A DNA stretch of 14,589 nucleotides from NCBI GenBank assembly GCA_003155275.1, contig PMCC01000028.1, forward strand, positions 1 to 14,589. Direction: 5' to 3'. The DNA is from Actinomycetota bacterium. GTDB taxonomy: Bacteria > Actinomycetota > Humimicrobiia > Humimicrobiales > Humimicrobiaceae. Below are positions 14,377-14,589 of the stretch, in pieces; the stretch's first letter is position 1, and every line of letters begins with the position of its first letter. The position numbers and the translations under genes are program-made. Under the pieces are notes generated by a model. The model did no database searches. It worked only from the letters and a program-made list of their open reading frames with translations, and was not told the origin of the DNA.

Positions 14377-14589
14377 TTAATCAGCATAAATATCATTATA
14401 TAGTTCTGAAACGTCTATTTTTTTACTGTTTGATGCAAATGCTACTGCCCTATCGATTTCGTTGGTTAGCTCCTCGCTGATTTCAGAAATTAATGCTTCA
14501 GTCATTATACTTTCCTCAATAAGAATATTTTCAAATTTAGCAATAGGATCCCTTGAATACCAGAAATCTTCTTCAGATTTTGACCTGTA
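14377..14589 (-). CDS. TPP-dependent 2-oxoacid/acetoin dehydrogenase E1 component, alpha subunit (C-terminal 70 residues)
   Basis: The open frame enters at the window edge and runs 70 codons to TAA at 14377-14379. It begins YRSKSEEDFWYSRDPIAKFE and ends with SELYNDIYAD, the typical E1 alpha ending (YR..EE...RDPI..., a helical acidic stretch, then LY.D.YA). The alpha subunit carries the TPP-pyrophosphate and magnesium site, which lies upstream of this window, so catalytic residues cannot be checked. The gene immediately precedes E1 beta, the standard order. The frame and family are clear. Confidence 0.88.
   Translation of the reverse strand, partial: YRSKSEEDFWYSRDPIAKFENILIEESIMTEALISEISEELTNEIDRAVAFASNSKKIDVSELYNDIYAD

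Overview
This window is a carbohydrate or polyol uptake and catabolism locus from a low-GC bacterium with strong AGGAGG-type ribosome binding sites. Almost every gene is on the minus strand, so transcription runs from high to low coordinates. The solute-binding protein has a lipobox and an Ala/Thr-rich tether, and the genes are short and tightly packed. This fits a Gram-positive or deep-branching fermentative lineage (Bacillota, Atribacterota or OPB41-like Actinomycetota). No marker gene in the window fixes the taxon, so this is a guess.

Layout in transcription order. (1) 14589-12484: the C-terminal end of a TPP-dependent dehydrogenase E1 alpha subunit (cut by the window edge), the complete E1 beta subunit, a triosephosphate-isomerase-like enzyme of the tetrulose-phosphate (EryH/LerI) type, and a 5'-truncated cupin remnant directly behind it. 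(2) 11458-12231, plus strand: a short-chain dehydrogenase convergent with (1) and divergent from (3). (3) 11212-7323: a metal-dependent TIM-barrel sugar isomerase/epimerase, DhaL, DhaK and a divergent GpsA-like dehydrogenase. (4) 7081-1988, with its own sigma-A-like promoter: a ribose/AI-2-type ABC importer made of a lipoprotein binding protein, a double-domain ATPase and two permeases. A strong GNRA-loop hairpin lies between the binding protein and ATPase genes. (5) 1970-1: a VOC-fold protein, a GlcG/HbpS-like protein and an iron-type alcohol dehydrogenase. The last is interrupted at the window edge by a perfect 16-bp inverted repeat that is probably an assembly artefact.

Working model (inference): the importer brings in a small polyol or ketose and the SDR oxidises the polyol. 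The TIM-barrel isomerase may interconvert sugars, DhaK+DhaL phosphorylate a ketose such as erythrulose or dihydroxyacetone, and the TIM-like enzyme isomerises the ketose phosphate. The SDR, TIM-like, DhaL and DhaK set resembles tetritol pathways (Brucella ery, Mycobacterium lerI/lerK) and a Listeria polyol cluster. However, no RpiB-type isomerase and no DhaM are visible, while acetoin-dehydrogenase-like E1 genes and a divergent GpsA are added. That combination is the most unusual aspect of the window. No transcriptional regulator gene, tRNA, rRNA, transposase or CRISPR array was found. No gene-free stretch exceeds 300 bases.
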